A DNA stretch of 32,883 nucleotides. It comes from Pelagibacteraceae bacterium. Lineage in GTDB: Bacteria > Pseudomonadota > Alphaproteobacteria > Pelagibacterales > Pelagibacteraceae. How positions within the stretch are numbered: position 1 is the stretch's first letter; each line of letters starts with the position of its first letter. Under the pieces are notes generated by a model. It saw only the letters and a program-made list of their open reading frames with translations. It did not search any database and was not told the DNA's origin. The position numbers and the translations under genes are program-made. The DNA is taken from positions 1 to 32,883 of the forward strand of contig PAFH01000010.1 of the NCBI GenBank assembly GCA_002704145.1, in the 5' to 3' direction. This document shows, one piece after another, positions 8,030-17,419 of this stretch.

Positions 8030-9020
8030 CCATTTAGGAATTGGAAGATTTTTACTTTTTAAAAATGTTTTATTAAAAATTTTGCTTGCGTACCTTTTTC
8101 CGTGATCACAAAGTATTGTAACTATAGTTTTTCCTGGACCCATTTTTTTAGCAAGTTTGATCGCTCCAGCTATATTAATTCCAGAAGATCCACCTAGAAT
8201 AATTTTTTGATTTTCAATTAAATCAAAAACTATTTGCATAGCCTCATAATCATCTGTTTGAAAAGCATCATCTACTAAAGCTTTTTTCAAAATTTTTTGT
8301 AATTCTTCCTGTGCCTATACCCTCAGTCATAGAAGATCCAGAGCTTTCTAGTTTGTTCTCTTTGATATATGAATATAGTGAGGAACCCATAGGGTCAGAC
8401 AAAGCAATCTTTATGTCTTTATTTTTTTCTTTTAATCCAATTGAAACACCAGCAAGAGTACCTCCAGTACCAACTGCACAGGTAAAACCATCTATAGAAC
8501 CTGCAGTTTGATTCCATATTTCTTTAGATGTTGTTTGAATATGAGCTTCAGTATTTGCAATATTATCAAATTGATTTGCCCAATATACGCCTTTATTATC
8601 TTTTCTGTTTAAGTCTTCTGCAATTTTTTTTGATTGTTTAATGTAGTTTTTAGGATTCGAAAAAGGAACAGCATCAACTTCTACTAATTCAGCTCCTAAT
8701 TTTTTAAGTGTTTCTTTTTTTTCTATTGACTGTGTATTAGGTATAACTATCTTAAGTTTCAAATCATATTCCTTGCACACTACAGCGAGACCAATGCCCG
8801 TGTTTCCAGCAGTTCCCTCGACTATAGTGCCTCCTTTTTTAATTAGTTTTTTTTGTAATGCGTCTTGTATTATGAAAAGTGCAGCTCTATCTTTTACAGA
8901 CTCCCCAGGGTTATAATATTCTGCTTTACCATAGATATTACATCCAGTTAATTCTGAGGCTTGTTTTAATCTAATTAATGGTGTATTCCCAATTTGAGAA
9001 ATATTTGAATTTATTTCCAT
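8024..9020 (-). CDS. cysK: Cysteine synthase A, frameshifted at an A6 run
   Basis: This PLP enzyme makes cysteine from O-acetylserine and sulfide. The N-terminal part (9020 down to about 8268) holds [19 protein letters not shown] with the PLP Lys, [13 protein letters not shown] for substrate binding, and VGTGGTLAG for the phosphate. The C-terminal part (from about 8281 down to 8024) continues in another frame with [15 protein letters not shown] and [12 protein letters not shown]. The break is in GAAAAAAGC on the coding strand (T6 at 8282-8287 on the plus strand); one fewer A gives [12 protein letters not shown] and a 331-residue enzyme of usual size. The gene is convergent with aapP and its start lies 12 nt from the divergent gene at 9033. 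The C-terminus ending NLPIPKWL is longer than in short CysK forms. Confidence 0.92.
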
Positions 9021-9032
9021 ATCACAAAATAT

Positions 9033-9716
9033 ATGAAAAAACTTTTACTTTCAATTGCTTTAATCTTTAGTATTAACCTAGAGACTTTAAGTCATATAAA
9101 TCATTATGATAATTATGAATATCTCGAGTATGAACTTTTTAGAAATAATAAGCTTATAGGATTTCATAAATATCAATTTAGTAGAGAAGGTAAAAATTTT
9201 TCAGTAGATAGTGAAGTAAGTTTTAAGATAACAAAATTAGGAATTGATCTATACCAATATTACGCAAAAAGTGAAGAATCTTACAAAAATGGTACCTTTT
9301 CAGGTTTTAATTCGATCACAAATCAGAATAAAAAAGATAAATATGTGAATATTAAAGTCGATCCAAAGACTAATGAATTAATTATAGATGGTTCGTCTTA
9401 TAAAGGAAAAGCTAATCCTGATATGATTATTGGTACATGGTGGAATCATGAGATAGTTAAAAAAAAAGCTCAAATTAGTGCAGTATCTGGAAGAATTATT
9501 GAACAAAATGTTAAGTTTATAGGAAAAGAAGAAGTTAAAATTGGAAACAAAACTTATAAAACTTTAAGATTTAACTTTAGCTCATCAGATCCTAGCTTAT
9601 CTAAAGATAAAAAACTTAATACTGACATATGGTACGAAGAAGATACATATCTTTGGGTAAAAGCAGCTTTCGATAAAACAGGATATTGGGAATATCGAAT
9701 TAAAACTTATAAATAG
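9033..9716 (+). CDS. Exported DUF6134-like protein
   Basis: The 227-residue protein has a signal peptide (MKKLLLSIALIFSINLETLS, roughly residues 1-20), so it should be periplasmic or outer-membrane-facing. The remainder is beta-rich, with LEYELFRNNKLIGFHKYQF, a central TWWNHEIVKK and a C-terminal DIWYEEDTYLWVKAAF. This is the layout of the DUF6134 family, often found in alphaproteobacteria and of unknown function. The match is by eye on these motifs. Only 12 nt separate its start from cysK on the other strand. A weak hairpin follows at 9788-9823. Confidence 0.7.
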   Translation: MKKLLLSIALIFSINLETLSHINHYDNYEYLEYELFRNNKLIGFHKYQFSREGKNFSVDSEVSFKITKLGIDLYQYYAKSEESYKNGTFSGFNSITNQNKKDKYVNIKVDPKTNELIIDGSSYKGKANPDMIIGTWWNHEIVKKKAQISAVSGRIIEQNVKFIGKEEVKIGNKTYKTLRFNFSSSDPSLSKDKKLNTDIWYEEDTYLWVKAAFDKTGYWEYRIKTYK

Positions 9717-9787
9717 TTTAATTTTTAGTCTTGTTTTTATTGTTTAAGTCAATAGTTTTTATCTATTTTTTATCAATTTTAGGCTAA

Positions 9788-9823
9788 AAAAGACCTTTTT
9801 TTTTTTACCCAAATTGGTCTTTT
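9788..9823 (+). terminator. Weak hairpin, possible terminator after the DUF6134-like gene
   Basis: AAAAGACC at 9788-9795 and GGTCTTTT at 9816-9823 form an 8-bp inverted repeat with a 20-nt loop containing a T run. The large loop and short T tail make it a poor terminator on the plus strand. It fits slightly better on the minus strand, where no gene reads into it. Confidence 0.3.
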
Positions 9824-9899
9824 ATGTTGCCAAAAAGTTAAAATTAATGTTTTATAATTATAATTTATAAGCGAGTTTACAATTAATTTAGGGAGTTCA

Positions 9900-10265
9900 A
9901 TGGAAGAGAATTTTAATGTGCACCTAGGCAAGAAACTTAGACTAAGAAGATTATCACTAGGACTCACCCAGACTAAAGTAGCTCAAGCAATAAACGTTAC
10001 TTTTCAACAAATACAAAAATATGAAAAAGGCACAAATGGCGTAAGCTCAAATAGATTAATGCAATTATCTCAATTTTTAAAAGTTCCAATCATATATTTT
10101 TTTGAGGATTATAAAGAATTTAAAGATATCACACAAAATGAAGTAACAAATGATGATTTAAATTATTCTTTTCTAAGTAGAACTTTTTCCTCTTTGTCAA
10201 AAACACAAAAAGACAAAATATTTCAAATATTAAGCAATACTACGAAATTTGAAAAAACTGGTTAA
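9900..10265 (+). CDS. XRE-family transcriptional regulator
   Basis: The 121-residue DNA-binding protein has an N-terminal Cro/C1-type helix-turn-helix at about residues 10-66: GKKLRLRRLSLGLTQTKVA, then the recognition helix TFQQIQKYEKGTNGVS. LSQFLKVPIIYFFED follows the fold. This closely resembles a regulator widely conserved in alphaproteobacteria (LRRTLLG-type helix, QVQKYERG-type recognition segment). The C-terminal tail (from about 75) is polar and may mediate oligomerisation. AGGGAG at 9890-9895 is a good ribosome site. The targets are unknown; its solo position next to tRNA-Asn gives no hint. Confidence 0.88.
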   Translation: MEENFNVHLGKKLRLRRLSLGLTQTKVAQAINVTFQQIQKYEKGTNGVSSNRLMQLSQFLKVPIIYFFEDYKEFKDITQNEVTNDDLNYSFLSRTFSSLSKTQKDKIFQILSNTTKFEKTG

Positions 10266-10273
10266 TTAATTTT

Positions 10274-10349
10274 TGGCTCCTCGGGCAGGACTCGAACCTG
10301 CGACCAATTGATTAACAGTCAACTGCTCTACCAACTGAGCTACCGAGGA
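10274..10349 (-). tRNA. tRNA-Asn (anticodon GTT)
   Basis: On the minus strand a 76-nt cloverleaf has acceptor TCCTCGG/CCGAGGA, discriminator G and encoded CCA (plus-strand TGG at 10274-10276). The anticodon stem GTTGA/TCAAT closes CTGTTAA, giving GTT. The T arm contains GGTTCGAGTCC. Confidence 0.97.
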
Positions 10350-10412
10350 ATGAGGTGAACATACTTTCTTTTAAAAATAAAACAACTAAATTTTACCTAA
10401 AATTTTAAAATT

Positions 10413-10928
10413 ATGAAAAAAATACCAATAATTGTATTATTTGTTTTGATTTTTTTTATTTCACCTAATGACTCAAGATCAACTGTTATAAAAAGTGTTA
10501 AAAAAATAAAAGTGATAGATGGTGATACGATCAATCTGAATGGCACAAAAATTAGATTTTCAGGCATTGACGCTCCAGAGTCAAATTTTATGGGAAAAGC
10601 GCAATTTTGCATTAATAAAAAAGAAGATAAAATTAATTGTGGAAACCTTTCAAAAAAATATTTACAGAAAATTATTCTAAATAGAGAGGTAACATGTAAA
10701 ATAGAGACCAAACCAGATCAATATAATCGTAAACTTGGGGAGTGTTTTATTGAGAATAAAAGCTTATCAAAGATTTTAGTTAGAAACGGTTACGCTTTTG
10801 ATTATCCAAAATACTCAAAAAATAAGTTTTTAATTGATCAAAATTATGCAAAGAAAAAAAACCTAGGTTTATGGAAAACCAAATTTGACTTTCCATGGGT
10901 CTTTAGAAAAAAAATAAGAAATAAATAA
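10413..10928 (+). CDS. Staphylococcal-nuclease-like (thermonuclease) protein, exported
   Basis: The 171-residue protein starts with a signal peptide or anchor (residues 4-17), followed by an SNase fold. VIDGDTI at 34-40 and GIDAPES at 51-57 supply the metal-binding Asp and the catalytic Glu56. Arg48 (KIRFSG) and Arg106 (YNRKLGE) match the two catalytic arginines of the family, so activity looks intact. LVRNGYAFDYPKYS and KKNLGLWK are typical C-terminal SNase motifs. It would act on nucleic acid outside the cytoplasm, perhaps for phosphate or nucleoside scavenging, though that role is inferred. It lies between two minus-strand tRNA genes and is expressed alone. Confidence 0.85.
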   Translation: MKKIPIIVLFVLIFFISPNDSRSTVIKSVKKIKVIDGDTINLNGTKIRFSGIDAPESNFMGKAQFCINKKEDKINCGNLSKKYLQKIILNREVTCKIETKPDQYNRKLGECFIENKSLSKILVRNGYAFDYPKYSKNKFLIDQNYAKKKNLGLWKTKFDFPWVFRKKIRNK

Positions 10929-10951
10929 TTTTTATAAGGTTTGTCTTTTTG

Positions 10952-11025
10952 TGGAGGCCACGCCCAGAATCGAACTGGGATAAAAGGATTTGCAATCCTC
11001 TGCGTAACCATTCCGCCACGTGGCC
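10952..11025 (-). tRNA. tRNA-Cys (anticodon GCA)
   Basis: The 74-nt minus-strand cloverleaf has acceptor GGCCACG/CGTGGCC, discriminator T (the normal Cys identity base) and encoded CCA (plus-strand TGG at 10952-10954). The anticodon loop TTGCAAA gives GCA. The T arm contains AGTTCGATTCT. Confidence 0.96.
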
Positions 11026-11254
11026 AATTTGTTAAAGTTTAACCTAATCAAACATCTTATTAGATTATCTTATTATCATCATTATCAATATAATTATATC
11101 AACAAATATAAAAAGTACAGTAAAGCAAGTAGTAGCCAATTAATAGACTCATTATAGCAATAGAGCAATTTTGAATAAAATACTTTTTTTGATTTTTTAT
11201 TTTAGATGATATAGACAATGAAATTAATTTTTTAATTAATTACGCATTTTTAAA

Positions 11255-11665
11255 ATGGCTAAAAAAATACTTATAATGGGTCTTCCTGGTGCTGGTAAAA
11301 CCACTCTTGCTTCAAAATTAGTACCTTTAGTAAAAGCAAAGTGGTTAAATGCAGATAAAATAAGATCCGAAGCTAATGATTGGGATTTTTCATTTGAGGG
11401 AAGAAATAGGCAAGCTAACAGGATGGCTAGATACGCAGATGAATTCAAAAAAAAAGGATTTCATGTTATTGCTGATTTTGTATGTCCTACACCAGAAGCA
11501 AGAAAATTATTCGATCCTGATATTTTAATCTGGATGAATACTATTAAACAAAGCAGATTTGATGATACAAATGAAATGTTTGTAAATCCAGACAAATTTG
11601 ATTTTGAAATAAATTCACAAAATGCAGAATTTTGGGCTCCCAAGATTGCTGAAGTTTTAATTTAA
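11255..11665 (+). CDS. Small P-loop kinase resembling adenylylsulfate kinase (CysC-like)
   Basis: This 136-residue cytoplasmic protein has Walker A GLPGAGKT at 9-16. An APS-kinase-like layout follows: WLNADKIRSEANDWDFS, then GRNRQANRMARYADEFKKKG, where CysC has the ENxRR helix, and VIADFVCPTPEAR, where CysC has the FISPY lid. It is shorter than true APS kinases (about 175-200 residues), and several CysC substrate residues are replaced, so the substrate may differ. SAR11 bacteria are known to lack assimilatory sulfate reduction, which makes a PAPS-forming role doubtful. It stands alone, with 229 nt of gene-poor AT-rich sequence before it (11026-11254) and 181 nt after it. It could be another small-molecule or nucleotide kinase of the same fold. 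Confidence 0.65.
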   Translation: MAKKILIMGLPGAGKTTLASKLVPLVKAKWLNADKIRSEANDWDFSFEGRNRQANRMARYADEFKKKGFHVIADFVCPTPEARKLFDPDILIWMNTIKQSRFDDTNEMFVNPDKFDFEINSQNAEFWAPKIAEVLI

Positions 11666-11752
11666 GATAGTCAAAATAATTAAATATTTATAAATTTATG
11701 TACTTCTTTAATTACAAATATATATATAAATAAGTGTTTTTTTTTGTTATTA

Positions 11753-11784
11753 AGATAGGTGCTAAAAAAAATCTTCTCCTATCT
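11753..11784 (+). repeat. Inverted repeat upstream of valS
   Basis: AGATAGG at 11753-11759 pairs with CCTATCT at 11778-11784 across 18 nt, in the 181-nt gap before valS. There is no T tail to make it a terminator, and it lacks the conserved parts of a T-box leader. It may be a chance repeat or leader structure. Confidence 0.3.
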
Positions 11785-11846
11785 AATCTATCACTTTTAG
11801 GTTTTTATTCTTTTGATATAAACTATATTGTAAATAATCAAAAAAA

Positions 11847-14495
11847 ATGGAATTTAAAAAATACAATCATATAGAACAAGAAAAAAAAATCTCAGATTTT
11901 TGGATAAAAAATGGTTTATTTAAACCTCGAAAAAATAAATCAAATAAAAAATTTTCAATTGTGATTCCTCCTCCTAACGTGACTGGCAGGTTACATATGG
12001 GGCATGCATTAAATAATAGTCTCCAAGATGTTTTGGTAAGATTTTATAGAATGAGAGGTTTAGAAACATTATGGCAGCCTGGAACTGATCATGCAGGAAT
12101 TGCTACCCAAGCTATTGTTGAAAAAAATCTGGAAAAAAAAGGTATAAAAAAAGACGACATAGGCAGAGAAAAATTCATAAAAAAAATTTGGGAATGGAAG
12201 GAAGAGTCAGGTGAAATAATTTTAGATCAACTTAAAAAATTAGGATGCTCTTGCGATTGGTCAAGAACAAGATTTACAATGGACGATGACTTATCTAAAG
12301 CAGTGATAAAAGTTTTTGTAGACCTGTATAACAAAAATTTAATTTATAAAGATAAAAAATTAGTTAATTGGGATACTCATTTGCAGACTGCTATTTCAGA
12401 CTTAGAGGTAGTGCAAAAAGACGTACAATCTCAACTTTACTACATAAATTACCAAGTTGAGTCGTCCGATAAAAAAATAACTATTGCAACAACAAGACCA
12501 GAGACAATGATGGGTGATACCGCTATAGCAGTGAATCCTAAAGACAAAAGATACTTAGATTTGATAGGAAAAAGCGTTAAAATCCCGATAGTTAATAGAA
12601 GTATTAAAATTATTGCTGATCATTATGCAGATCCAGAACAAGGTTCGGGAGCAGTTAAAATTACTCCTGCTCATGACTTTAATGATTACGAAGTTGGAAA
12701 AAGAAATAAACTAGAGTTAATAAATATTTTTCAAAAAAATGGAAAAATAAATAAAAATGGAGTTAAAGAATTTATAGGTTTAGATAGATTTGAGGCCAGA
12801 AAAATTTTAATTGCAAAACTTAAAGAAAATGGAAATCTTTTAAAAATTGAAAATATAAACAATAAAGTTCCTTATGGTGATAGATCAAATACAATAATTG
12901 AACCCTTGCTTACAGAACAGTGGTTTGTTAATGCAAAAAAATTGTCAAAAAAACCAATCGAAGTAGTCAATAAAGGTAAAACCTCTTTTTTTCCAAACAG
13001 TTGGTCAAAAACATTCTTTCAATGGATGAAGAATATTGAACCGTGGTGTATATCTCGTCAAATTTGGTGGGGCCATAGAATTCCTGCATGGTATGATGAT
13101 AATGATAATATTTTTGTAGCGGAAAATGAAAAACAAGCTTTAATTCTAGCTAAGAAGAAAAATAAAAATAAAAATCTAAAATTAATTCAAGAAACAGATG
13201 TGCTAGATACATGGTTTTCATCTGCTTTATGGCCATTTGCTACACTAGGTTGGCCCGCTAAAACAAAAGAACTTTCAAAATTTTATCCTACGTCAGTTTT
13301 AGTTACCGGGTTTGATATAATTTTTTTCTGGGTTGCAAGAATGTTAATGATGGGAAATTACTTTAATAAGAAAACCCCATTTAAAAAAGTTTACGTTCAT
13401 GCATTGGTAAGAGATGAAAAGGGACAAAAAATGTCTAAATCTAAGGGGAATGTTATAGATCCACTTGAACTTATTAAAGAATATGGAGCCGATAGTCTCA
13501 GATTTACTTTAATTTCAATGGCATCTCCAGGAAGAGATGTAAAATTATCAAAGGATAGGGTTACTGGTAATAGAAACTTTATAACAAAGATTTGGAGCGC
13601 TAATAATTTTTTAAAATTAAATAATTGTAAATTAGATAGAAATATTGACATTAAACAAATTAAGTCTCCAATAAATCAGTGGATTTTTAATGAATATACA
13701 AAAACTCAGAATTTGGTTTCTAGAAATATTGAAATTTTTAGATTTGATGAAGCTGCGAAACATGCATATCAGTTTGTGTGGCATTTGTATTGTGATTGGT
13801 ATTTGGAATTTTTAAAACCAATTTTTAATTCCAAGAACAAGTTAGAAGTTAAAGAAGCTAAAATATTCGCTACATTTATGATGGCAAATATTTTAAGAAT
13901 GTTACATCCATTTATACCCTTTTTTACTGAATTTGTATGGTCTAGCAATAGCTATAAAAAGGTATTTAAGAATGATCTAATCTCTTCTAATTGGCCAACT
14001 TATAAAAGTTTAAGAAAATTTAATCAAAATCAAATAATCATTAACGATATAATAGAGCTTATTTCTAATATAAGATCAACAAAAGCAGAGCTTAAAATTA
14101 CTCCAAAGTTATTTTGTGATATATCATTTTCAAATAAATCAAAAAATCTCAAAAAAATAATTAATAAAAATTTGGATTTAATTAAACAAGTAGGTAGAAT
14201 AAATGGTTTTATAAAGAATGAACAAAATAAAAAAAATGCTATTGATATACTTGTTTTAAAAGAAAAACTCACCCTGAGATTTAGCGAAGATATAGATATA
14301 TCTTCTCAGAAAGAACAAATTTTGAAAAAAATAGATACTATAAAAAAACAAGTGTTAGGACTTAATTATAAGCTTAAAAATAAGGATTATGTCAACAAAG
14401 CCCCTGAAGAAATAGTTCTAAAAGACAAAAAATTGATAAAAGAATTAACTATTGAAGAAGAAAAATTAAGAAGTATTGTATTAAGTATTAATTAA
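11847..14495 (+). CDS. valS: Valyl-tRNA synthetase
   Basis: This 882-residue class Ia synthetase charges tRNA-Val. [13 protein letters not shown] ends in the HMGH nucleotide-binding motif at 50-53, and KMSKS is at 528-532. The editing domain lies between them ([15 protein letters not shown], and [19 protein letters not shown]). [16 protein letters not shown] and [16 protein letters not shown] complete the catalytic core. The anticodon-binding region and a Lys-rich C-terminal coiled coil (about 815-882) finish it. The length is normal. ilvD starts 2 nt after the stop, so valine charging and branched-chain amino-acid synthesis share a transcript. Confidence 0.98.
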   Translation: MEFKKYNHIEQEKKISDFWIKNGLFKPRKNKSNKKFSIVIPPPNVTGRLHMGHALNNSLQDVLVRFYRMRGLETLWQPGTDHAGIATQAIVEKNLEKKGIKKDDIGREKFIKKIWEWKEESGEIILDQLKKLGCSCDWSRTRFTMDDDLSKAVIKVFVDLYNKNLIYKDKKLVNWDTHLQTAISDLEVVQKDVQSQLYYINYQVESSDKKITIATTRPETMMGDTAIAVNPKDKRYLDLIGKSVKIPIVNRSIKIIADHYADPEQGSGAVKITPAHDFNDYEVGKRNKLELINIFQKNGKINKNGVKEFIGLDRFEARKILIAKLKENGNLLKIENINNKVPYGDRSNTIIEPLLTEQWFVNAKKLSKKPIEVVNKGKTSFFPNSWSKTFFQWMKNIEPWCISRQIWWGHRIPAWYDDNDNIFVAENEKQALILAKKKNKNKNLKLIQETDVLDTWFSSALWPFATLGWPAKTKELSKFYPTSVLVTGFDIIFFWVARMLMMGNYFNKKTPFKKVYVHALVRDEKGQKMSKSKGNVIDPLELIKEYGADSLRFTLISMASPGRDVKLSKDRVTGNRNFITKIWSANNFLKLNNCKLDRNIDIKQIKSPINQWIFNEYTKTQNLVSRNIEIFRFDEAAKHAYQFVWHLYCDWYLEFLKPIFNSKNKLEVKEAKIFATFMMANILRMLHPFIPFFTEFVWSSNSYKKVFKNDLISSNWPTYKSLRKFNQNQIIINDIIELISNIRSTKAELKITPKLFCDISFSNKSKNLKKIINKNLDLIKQVGRINGFIKNEQNKKNAIDILVLKEKLTLRFSEDIDISSQKEQILKKIDTIKKQVLGLNYKLKNKDYVNKAPEEIVLKDKKLIKELTIEEEKLRSIVLSIN

Positions 14496-14497
14496 TT

Positions 14498-16216
14498 ATG
14501 TCAAAGTTTAATAAAAAGAAATTACCTAGTCGTCATACATCCTTAGGACCAGATAGGGCACCTCATCGATCATTCTACTATGCGATGGGAGAAACAGAAC
14601 AGGATGTTGCCAAACCTTTTGTTGGCGTTGTCTCAACTTGGAATGAAGCAGCTCCTTGTAATACAGCTTTAATGAGACAGGCTCAGTCTGTTAAAAAAGG
14701 AGTTAAAAATTTTGGGGGAACGCCAAGAGAATTTTGTACAATAACCGTTACTGATGGTATAGCCATGGGTCATGAAGGAATGAAATCATCTTTAATTTCA
14801 AGAGAAATTATAGCTGACTCTGCTGAGTTAACAGTTCGAGGACATTGTTATGATGCTTTGGTTGGTATAGCTGGATGCGATAAATCCCTTCCTGGGCTAA
14901 TGATGTCTATGTTGAGATTAAATGTTCCAAGCGTTTTTATTTATGGAGGTTCAATTTTGCCAGGTAAATACAAAGGTAAAGATGTAACAGTGGTTGATGT
15001 ATTCGAAGCTGTTGGAAAACATTCATCAGGACAAATGTCATCTGACGAACTTAGAGAATTAGAATTAGTTGCATGTCCTAGTGCAGGTGCGTGTGGAGGC
15101 CAATTTACTGCTAATACGATGGCATGCGTATCAGAAGCTATAGGTCTAGCACTTCCTTATTCAGCAGGAACCCCAGCTCCATACGAAGAAAGAGATAAAT
15201 ACGCTTATGAAAGCGGACAAACTGTAATGAACTTATTAGAAAAAGAAATAAAACCTAGAGATATTGTAACAAAAAAGTCTTTGGAAAATGCAGCAACTAT
15301 TGTAGCCGCTACTGGAGGTTCTACAAACGCTGCTCTTCACCTTCCTGCTTTAGCAAATGAAATCGGTGTAAAATTTGATCTAATGGATGTAGCAAAAATA
15401 TTTAAACAGACTCCTTATCTTGCTGACTTAAAACCTGGTGGAAAATATGTAGCTAAAGATATGTGGGAAGCTGGCGGTGTTCCAATGTTATTAAAAACTT
15501 TATACGAGGGTGGTTTTATCCATGGAGATTGTATGACAGTTACTGGAAAATCAATGAAAGAAAACTTAAAAAATGTTAAATTTAATAAAGATCAAAAAGT
15601 TTTAAGAGAATATAATAATCCTTTATCACCTGATGGAGGAGTAGTAGGATTAAAAGGAAATTTGGCACCAGAGGGAGCTATTGTAAAAATAGCTGGATTA
15701 AAAAAATTACAATTTACTGGTAAAGCAAGATGTTTTGATAACGAGGAAGATGCAATGAAAGCAGTTCAAACTAAAAGATATAAAGATGGAGACATAATCA
15801 TAATAAGATATGAAGGTCCTCGAGGAGGCCCTGGTATGCGAGAAATGTTATCAACAACCGGTGCAATATATGGGCAAGGCAAGGGAGAAAAAGTCGCTTT
15901 GATAACTGATGGCAGGTTTTCTGGAGCTACTAGAGGTTTTTGCGTAGGGCATGTAGGACCTGAAGCTGCTTTAGGAGGACCAATCGCTTTATTAAAAAAT
16001 GGTGATATAATTGATATAGATGCAAAAAAAGGAACTATAAACGTTAGATTAACAAAATCTCAATTGTCATTAAGAAGAAAAAAATGGAAAGCAAAAAAAT
16101 CTGCTTTTGGCTCGGGTACCCTATGGAAATACGCTCAAACTGTGGGCCCAGCTTATTTAGGAGCCCCAACTCATCCAGGTAAAAAAAAAGAAGTTAAAGA
16201 TTATTCCAAAATTTAA
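14498..16216 (+). CDS. ilvD: Dihydroxy-acid dehydratase
   Basis: This 572-residue enzyme catalyses the third step common to valine, isoleucine and leucine synthesis, dehydrating dihydroxy acids to keto acids. The iron-sulfur ligands are visible as Cys54 (AAPCNTA), Cys127 (AGCDKSLPG) and Cys199 ([11 protein letters not shown]). [16 protein letters not shown] and [15 protein letters not shown] are further family signatures, and [21 protein letters not shown] carries the active-site Ser. The length matches the shorter IlvD group rather than the enterobacterial form of about 615 residues. The start is 2 nt after valS, and its TAA overlaps the following ATG (TAATG at 16214-16218). Confidence 0.98.
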   Translation: MSKFNKKKLPSRHTSLGPDRAPHRSFYYAMGETEQDVAKPFVGVVSTWNEAAPCNTALMRQAQSVKKGVKNFGGTPREFCTITVTDGIAMGHEGMKSSLISREIIADSAELTVRGHCYDALVGIAGCDKSLPGLMMSMLRLNVPSVFIYGGSILPGKYKGKDVTVVDVFEAVGKHSSGQMSSDELRELELVACPSAGACGGQFTANTMACVSEAIGLALPYSAGTPAPYEERDKYAYESGQTVMNLLEKEIKPRDIVTKKSLENAATIVAATGGSTNAALHLPALANEIGVKFDLMDVAKIFKQTPYLADLKPGGKYVAKDMWEAGGVPMLLKTLYEGGFIHGDCMTVTGKSMKENLKNVKFNKDQKVLREYNNPLSPDGGVVGLKGNLAPEGAIVKIAGLKKLQFTGKARCFDNEEDAMKAVQTKRYKDGDIIIIRYEGPRGGPGMREMLSTTGAIYGQGKGEKVALITDGRFSGATRGFCVGHVGPEAALGGPIALLKNGDIIDIDAKKGTINVRLTKSQLSLRRKKWKAKKSAFGSGTLWKYAQTVGPAYLGAPTHPGKKKEVKDYSKI

Positions 16217-17419
16217 TGAAGATTAGACCAGTTATTTTATGTGGTGGTGCTGGAACTAGATTGTGGCCAAATCTTAAAAAACATCAAGCTAAACAATTTA
16301 TAGATTTTGGTGGGTGGACATTATTTGGCAAAACTTTAGAGAGAGTTAAAAGACCCTTATTTGATATACCTATAATCAGCACCAATTATAAATATCTTAA
16401 GGAAATAAAAAGAAATTTAAAAAAACATAAGGTTAAAAAATATAAAATTATATTGGAGCCTGCAAAAAAAAATACCGCTCCAGCTATCTTATCATCAGCT
16501 CTTTTACAAGATATTCCCGATAAACAACCTTTAATTTTTTTGTCAGCAGATCACTTATTAGAAAAAAGTTAATAAATTTAATTATGCGATTAATAGAAAT
16601 AAAAAATTTCTTAATAATGAGAATATTTTTATTTTCGGAATTAAACCCAATACTCCATCTAATCAATTTGGATATTTTATTAGTAAAAGAAAAAAAAACC
16701 TTAATAATGTTTCAAAGTTTATTGAAAAACCCAATCAAACAAAAGCCAAAAATTTAATTAAGAAAGGTGGATATTGGAACTCAGGGATTTTTCTTTTGAG
16801 AAAAGACTCATTAATAAATAACTTCAAAAAATATCAAAAAAAAATTTACTATAATACGGTATTAGCAGTTACAAAAAGTAAGCAAAGGAATAATATTTAC
16901 TATTTGAATAAAAAAGCATTTATTAAAAATCCATCTAAATCTTTTGATTATGCGATTTTAGAAAAAACAAAAGCTATTTTTGCTATTAAACTAGATACAC
17001 CTTGGTCTGATTTAGGTAGCTGGAAAGAAATACTTTTAATGTTTAGTAAAAATAAAAAAAAATATTATAAGAAAAAAAATATAAATTATAGACCTTGGGG
17101 TAACTACATAAACTTATACAATGGTAATAATTTTTTGGTAAAGGAGCTTAATATAAACCCAAATGGGATTTTAAGTTTACAAAAACATTTCCATAGATCA
17201 GAACATTGGTTGATAATTAAAGGTAAACCTAAAATAACCCTAAATAACAAAGTATTTATAAAAAAACCCAGAGAGACAATTTTTATACCTAAGGAATCTA
17301 TACATAGAATTCATAACCCTAATAAAAAAATTGTAAAAATTATGGAAGTTCAGTTAGGAACAATATTAAAAGAAACTGATATTGTTCGATACAAGGATAT
17401 TTATGGTCGAGCTAATTAA
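16216..17419 (+). CDS. Mannose-1-phosphate guanylyltransferase / mannose-6-phosphate isomerase, short form, frameshifted at an A6 run
   Basis: This bifunctional type II enzyme makes mannose-1-P into GDP-mannose and isomerises mannose-6-P, feeding surface glycan synthesis. The N-terminal piece (16216-16572) holds CGGAGTRLWP at 9-18 and LSADHLLEK, then stops in AGAAAAAAGTTAA (A6 at 16562-16567). One fewer A continues as VNKFNYAINRN into the frame read to 17419, with FGIKPNTPSNQFGYF, FIEKPNQ, GGYWNSGIFLL and DYAILEKT. A cupin isomerase domain follows, with QKHFHRSEHW at about 322-331 of the 400-residue joined product. At 400 residues it is roughly 70-80 shorter than typical ManC/AlgA proteins; the missing part is the linker before the cupin. 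The last 8 nt overlap xthA on the other strand. Confidence 0.88.

Noticed and set aside
8281..8288. Programmed dnaX-style -1 frameshift as explanation for cysK
   Set aside because: The A AAA AAG slippery heptamer would need the opposite phase. Here the codons are GAA AAA AGC, and restoring the frame needs skipping one base forward.
8311..8511. Plus-strand frame of 66 residues opposite cysK
   Set aside because: It is the complement of conserved CysK sequence and has no ribosome site.
9852..9863. Perfect palindrome TTATAATTATAA before the XRE regulator, as an autoregulatory operator
   Set aside because: All-A/T palindromes of 12 bp are expected roughly twenty times in a window of this composition, so there is no support beyond position.
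11026..11254. Hidden gene or small RNA in the 229-nt gap after tRNA-Cys
   Set aside because: No frame of useful length, tRNA-like fold or convincing terminator was seen; it is low-complexity A/T-rich sequence.
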